From Psychrobacillus psychrotolerans (GTDB lineage: Bacteria > Bacillota > Bacilli > Bacillales_A > Planococcaceae): DNA of 64,000 nucleotides. The stretch covers positions 310,001 to 374,000 of the forward strand of contig NZ_FOXU01000001.1 of the NCBI RefSeq assembly GCF_900115805.1. Direction: 5' to 3'. The notes under the pieces were generated by a model that had not been told where the DNA came from, searched no databases, and was given only the letters and a program-made list of their open reading frames with translations. Shown piece after piece: positions 60,967 through 64,000 of the stretch. The translations under genes were made by a program, and so were the position numbers. Position 1 is the first letter of the stretch. Each line of letters begins with the position of its first letter.

Positions 60967-62151
60967 ATGGAATTTTCAAACCGTTTAAACAATCTACCTT
61001 CTCAGTTCTTTGCTACACTTGTCAAAAAAGTGGGAGATGCAGTTCTAGAGGGGCGAGATGTGATTAATTTAGGACAAGGTAATCCTGATCAGCCCACTCC
61101 CCCACATATTGTGCAAGCAGTCCAAGAAGCGGCCGCTAATCCACTAAATCATAAGTATAGTCCCTTTCGTGGAACGGGGGATTTTAAAAAAGCAGCATCC
61201 AATTTTTATAAACGGGAATATAATGTAGATATTGACCCTGAAACGGAAGTGGCAATTTTATTTGGAACGAAAATTGGGTTAGTAGAGCTCCCATTAGCTT
61301 TGATGAATGAGCATGAGTTAATGTTACTTCCAGACCCTGGTTATCCTGATTATTTATCGGGAGTAGGATTGGCAAATGTCGAGTTTAATACTATGCCATT
61401 ACTGGGGGAAAATAATTTCCTGCCGGATTATAGCTCATTAACAGAACAACAAAAACAACAAGCAAAACTTATGTACTTAAATTATCCAAATAATCCTACT
61501 GGCGCTATCGCTAATTTAGACTTTTTCCAAGAAACTGTTACATTGGCAAAAGAAAATGATATTGCTATTGTTCATGATTTTGCATATGGAGGAATAGGTT
61601 TTGACGGTGTGAAGCCAGTAAGCTTCTTACAAGCTGATGGAGCAAAAGACGTTGGTATCGAAATGTACACACTGTCCAAAACTTATAATATGGCTGGTTG
61701 GCGCGTTGGTTTTGCAGTTGGAAACTCTAAAATCATTGAAGCTATTAATATTATTCAAGACCACTTATTTGTTAGTATCTTCCCTGCTGTTCAAGATGCT
61801 GCAACTGTTGCTTTGAACGGTAGCCAAGCATGTGTAAAAGAACTGGTTGATCTATATGAAGGCAGACGGAATGCTTTAGTCGAAGCTTGTACTAGCATTG
61901 GATGGAAGGTGACTGCACCGAAAGGATCCTTCTTTGCTTGGCTACCAGTCCCTGATAATTATACGAGTGAAGCTTTTGCAGATTTAATGTTACAAGAAGC
62001 TGACGTAGCGGTTGCTGCTGGTAATGGATTTGGGTCATCCGGCGAAGGATATGTTCGAGTAGGATTGTTAGTGGATGAAGACCGATTGAAAGAAGCAATT
62101 ACAAGGATCGGAAAGCTTAATTTATTTGGCTATGCTAAAGGCAAAGGTTGA
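60967..62151 (+). CDS. mtnE: Pyridoxal-phosphate aminotransferase MtnE type
   Basis: A 394-residue class I/II aminotransferase. RLNNLPSQFFATLVKKV start, GQGNPDQPTPPHIV, PLNHKYSPFRGTGDFKKA, LNYPNNPTGA, HDFAYGGIGFDG and the Schiff-base Lys238 in TLSKTYNMAGWRVGF. Matches MtnE/YkrV that transaminates 2-keto-4-methylthiobutyrate to methionine with glutamine. ATG 60967 with ACGAGG. Placed near mtnU and, 1.5 kb on, a SAM-riboswitch metQ. Confidence 0.88.
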   Translation: MEFSNRLNNLPSQFFATLVKKVGDAVLEGRDVINLGQGNPDQPTPPHIVQAVQEAAANPLNHKYSPFRGTGDFKKAASNFYKREYNVDIDPETEVAILFGTKIGLVELPLALMNEHELMLLPDPGYPDYLSGVGLANVEFNTMPLLGENNFLPDYSSLTEQQKQQAKLMYLNYPNNPTGAIANLDFFQETVTLAKENDIAIVHDFAYGGIGFDGVKPVSFLQADGAKDVGIEMYTLSKTYNMAGWRVGFAVGNSKIIEAINIIQDHLFVSIFPAVQDAATVALNGSQACVKELVDLYEGRRNALVEACTSIGWKVTAPKGSFFAWLPVPDNYTSEAFADLMLQEADVAVAAGNGFGSSGEGYVRVGLLVDEDRLKEAITRIGKLNLFGYAKGKG

Positions 62152-62167
62152 TTTGAAATGCACATAA

Positions 62168-62203
62168 AAAAATGAGCTGGAATATATCTCCACGCTCATT
62201 TTA
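62168..62203 (+). terminator. Terminator of mtnE
   Basis: AAAAAAATGAGCTGGA...TCCACGCTCATTTTA stem 17 bp after the stop. Confidence 0.85.
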
Positions 62204-62255
62204 CTTTGGTGTATATTTTTACTAAAACACCCGTTTGTTTAAGTGTATTTATTCA

Positions 62256-62282
62256 CATAGAACTATCCAAAATAGTTCTATG
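62256..62282. other. Perfect inverted repeat
   Basis: CATAGAACTAT-CCAAA-ATAGTTCTATG, an 11-bp perfect stem with 5-nt loop beside the 3' end of the next minus-strand gene; could terminate it, though T content is low. Confidence 0.7.
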
Positions 62283-62292
62283 TATGCAAGTT

Positions 62293-62634
62293 CTAATAAT
62301 CTAACTGCTTTAAGCTCAATAGTAAACCATCATCCGTAATTTTTTTAACCATGAATGAATTTAACTTTCTGTCAATTTTTTTATCCATTTTATCTGCATT
62401 ACTGAATGAATTTCTTACTGCATCTATTGCATAAATAAGAATTGATAACACACCCGCACTTCCTAATGCCACTCCTATACTTTCGTTTTCTGGAAGATGA
62501 GTATCCATAATCTTTCTTACTTCTTTATAATAGTCTCCTTTAATAAGGATATATTCAGATTTTGCCTCTAAACCTGCTAATAACTCAGTTCGATTATGTG
62601 CTTCATAAGCTTCTATACCATTCACTTTGTACAT
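62293..62634 (-). CDS. Hypothetical membrane-associated protein
   Basis: A 113-residue product from ATG 62634 (AAAGGGGGATTTTTT). YKVNGIEAYEAHNRTELLAG start, one TM (about 70-88: GVALGSAGVLSILIYAIDAV), basic cytoplasmic tail. Unknown family. Confidence 0.7.
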   Translation of the reverse strand: MYKVNGIEAYEAHNRTELLAGLEAKSEYILIKGDYYKEVRKIMDTHLPENESIGVALGSAGVLSILIYAIDAVRNSFSNADKMDKKIDRKLNSFMVKKITDDGLLLSLKQLDY

Positions 62635-62777
62635 AAAAAATCCCCCTTTCAAGTGTCATAATAATAATTTACGAATATAAACAAACTAAAGTTCCGCTTT
62701 TTTCTAATTTTATTTATTCGACTAAACCGCTGCGTTAGTTTAAGTGTAACACTTTTAACATAGCGATTTATTTTCAC

Positions 62778-62814
62778 AAAAATGCCGCCCATTAAATGAG
62801 GCGGCATTTTCTAA
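62778..62814 (-). terminator. Terminator of the PPC-domain gene
   Basis: AAATGCCGCC-TCATTTAATG-GGCGGCATTTTT, GC-rich stem with T run on the minus strand. Confidence 0.9.
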
Positions 62815-62819
62815 TTATG

Positions 62820-63320
62820 TTAAAGCTGATTAGGTTTATCTTTTTTCTTTTCTACCGGATAAAACTGGTTTGCACCTGTTTCTTCATCAAACTTCCGCTG
62901 AAAATCCATACCAATAGTTTCTGCCAACACTAAATCTACTGTAATAACAGGATTTTCCCCTTTCATAAAATGACCACCAAAAATATTGCCATATTGGTCA
63001 CATATTGTCCCATGGAAATGTGTTTCAAACTGTCCATCTCTTTGACAGACAACTCCCGTCCCCTGCAAAAACTCGATTGGCCCCTCTTTGACAACGAGGT
63101 TATTGTACCCTACACCTATGGGTGAATCTTCGTTTGGTATCAAATAAACAAATCCACTTCTTTGAAAACTTCCAAAACAACTAAGAATTGTAGCAGAATT
63201 AATTCCATTCACTTTACACAATTCCTCTATTCCTTCTAGCAAATCAGTTCCATATACTAAACGCGCTCCTACTACCTTTCCTAGCTGACCAACTGCAAAT
63301 TTTGCTCTTACTTTTGACAA
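62820..63320 (-). CDS. PPC-domain (DUF296) protein
   Basis: A 166-residue protein with a plants-and-prokaryotes-conserved domain: LVYGTDLLEGIEELCKVNGI, ATILSCFGSFQRSGFVY, then FETHFHGTICDQYGNIFGGHF and VTVDLVLAE. The family in plants binds AT-rich DNA; bacterial members are uncharacterised. TTG 63320 after AAGGGTGTGTAAGC. Confidence 0.85.
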   Translation of the reverse strand: MSKVRAKFAVGQLGKVVGARLVYGTDLLEGIEELCKVNGINSATILSCFGSFQRSGFVYLIPNEDSPIGVGYNNLVVKEGPIEFLQGTGVVCQRDGQFETHFHGTICDQYGNIFGGHFMKGENPVITVDLVLAETIGMDFQRKFDEETGANQFYPVEKKKDKPNQL

Positions 63321-63471
63321 CGCTTACACACCCTTTTTGTATAATTATTTATTTTTATTAAACATATACTATTTAGAATGTTATACGCAACTACAAAAAA
63401 AGTAGGTTGACTTTAATAAGTTGATGTAGTAAATTATATTTTATGAACTGTTGAAAAACTTAATAGCTGAT

Positions 63472-63590
63472 ATCTCTTATCAAGAGTAGCTGAGGGACTG
63501 GCCCTATGAAGCTCGGCAACCATCCACCTAATAATCTATGTGGAAAGGTGCTAAATCCAGCAAAACAATTTGTTTTGATAGATAAGAGAG
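63472..63590 (+). ncRNA. SAM-I (S-box) riboswitch
   Basis: P1 is CTCTTATC (63474-63481) with GATAAGAG (63581-63588). Core S-box sequence AGAGTAGCTGAGGGACTGGCCC, GCTCGGCAACC, and GGAAAGGTGCTAAATCC are all present and contiguous. In SAM-bound state P1 forms and the terminator at 63608 ends transcription; without SAM the 3' strand AAGAGAGG (63584-63591) can pair with CCTCTCTT (63609-63616) as antiterminator. Confidence 0.96.
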
Positions 63591-63607
63591 GACTAACGTA
63601 TGTATGC

Positions 63608-63640
63608 GCCTCTCTTTCTTTTGAAAGAGAGGCTTTTATA
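63608..63640 (+). terminator. Riboswitch-controlled terminator
   Basis: GCCTCTCTTT-CTTTTG-AAAGAGAGGC followed by TTTTATATTT; its left arm overlaps the antiterminator partner of P1. Confidence 0.92.
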
Positions 63641-63680
63641 TTTATACAACGTTCTGAATAATTATTTGGAGGAATGGAAA

Positions 63681-64000
63681 ATGAAGAAATTTGGATTTTT
63701 ATTGTCAACGGTACTTTTATCTGGAGCTCTTGTAGCTTGTGGAGATGATGCAACTTCAGAAACTAAAGCGATTAATGAGGACAAAATAGTAGTTGGTGTA
63801 ACTGCTGGGCCACATGAACAAATTGTAGAAGTGGCTGCTAAAGTGGCTGCTAAGGACGGATTAGAAGTTGAGCTTAAAGTTTTCTCTGACTATATTTTAC
63901 CTAATACAGCCTTATCGGAAGAGGATTTAGATGCAAATAGCTATCAGCATGAGCCATTCCTAGATACGTTTAACGAAGACCATGGCACAGATTTAGTTCC
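63681..64000 (+). CDS. metQ: Methionine ABC transporter binding lipoprotein, N-terminal part
   Basis: The first 106 codons of a NlpA/MetQ-family lipoprotein run off the right end. ATG 63681 after TTTGGAGGAATGGAAA. Signal peptide with lipobox LVAC (Cys20). VVGVTAGPHEQIVEVAAKVA, LEVELKVFSDYILPNTAL and ANSYQHEPFLDTF are typical. SAM-riboswitch regulated, which supports methionine as substrate. metN/metI are not seen upstream; they could follow outside the window. Confidence 0.95.
   Translation, partial: MKKFGFLLSTVLLSGALVACGDDATSETKAINEDKIVVGVTAGPHEQIVEVAAKVAAKDGLEVELKVFSDYILPNTALSEEDLDANSYQHEPFLDTFNEDHGTDLV

Noticed and set aside
1-64000. tRNA/rRNA genes and CRISPR arrays
   Set aside because: None seen: no cloverleaf-like sequences with CCA context, no rRNA signatures, no regularly spaced long repeats apart from the 21-bp repeat at 60728.

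Overview
The window is AT-rich DNA from a Gram-positive, endospore-forming Bacillales bacterium. Evidence: strong AAGGAGG-type ribosome binding sites with many TTG/GTG starts, CotX/CotV-type spore-coat genes, bacilliredoxin (BrxA), YpjP/YpmR/YpmS/YpgQ/YpgR/YpdQ-type proteins, an S-box (SAM) riboswitch and intrinsic terminators. Type II pantothenate kinase and the overall gene mix would suit the Psychrobacillus/Sporosarcina/Lysinibacillus group, but that placement is inference.

Layout. 1-14,000 is chromosomal backbone, mostly minus strand: S41 peptidase (partial), deoD, yozE, a chemoreceptor, msrA-msrB, ypmS, ypmR, degV, an acyltransferase, dfrA, thyA, a polysaccharide deacetylase, ypjP, a methyltransferase and brxA. 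The thyA-ypjP junction has been rearranged: a second, truncated ypjP 3' end abuts thyA. 13,767-22,329 is a decayed ~8.5 kb integrated element bounded by a 23-bp perfect direct repeat lying on the first codons of brxA. It carries tail-end and lysis remnants of a prophage on the minus strand, a plus-strand cassette of small proteins, and a recombination/repressor module (immA remnant, xre, frameshifted integrase). The element supplied brxA with a near-copy of its own promoter, RBS and first codons; the original promoter is stranded at the right end.

22,330-31,000 holds small membrane proteins, a GNAT acetyltransferase, an Est30-type carboxylesterase, a LysR regulator, a CvfC/YpgR-like HEAT protein, an ABC-F ATPase and a YpgQ-like HD hydrolase. 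31,117-32,397 is a spore-coat operon (two CotX-family genes, the first with an N-terminal zinc ribbon, then a CotW-like gene). 32,500-39,750 has two cold-shock genes, an RNase HI-like gene, coaW, a YtcJ-type amidohydrolase, a hemolysin-III family gene and an OsmC gene. 39,748-46,000 is a GGDEF protein and a complete livKHMGF branched-chain amino acid ABC transporter. 46,396-58,140 holds pepF, an AraC regulator, a divergent MFS pump/TetR pair, ppk-ppx and an Atg22-like MFS protein. 58,412 to the end contains methionine salvage and uptake functions (mtnU, mtnE, SAM riboswitch-metQ), a thioesterase and a PPC-domain protein.

The least explained part is the element in brxA. It contains a holin N-terminus fused to a DUF3006-like domain, a secreted four-cysteine protein paired with a two-TM protein, and a plus-strand cassette (Cys-rich protein with an Hfq/Sm-like sequence pattern, A118-type holin, two paralogous coiled-coil proteins, a 30-residue amphipathic peptide). 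Several genes too short for routine ORF calling are also described: 25-, 30-, 50-, 53- and 57-residue products.
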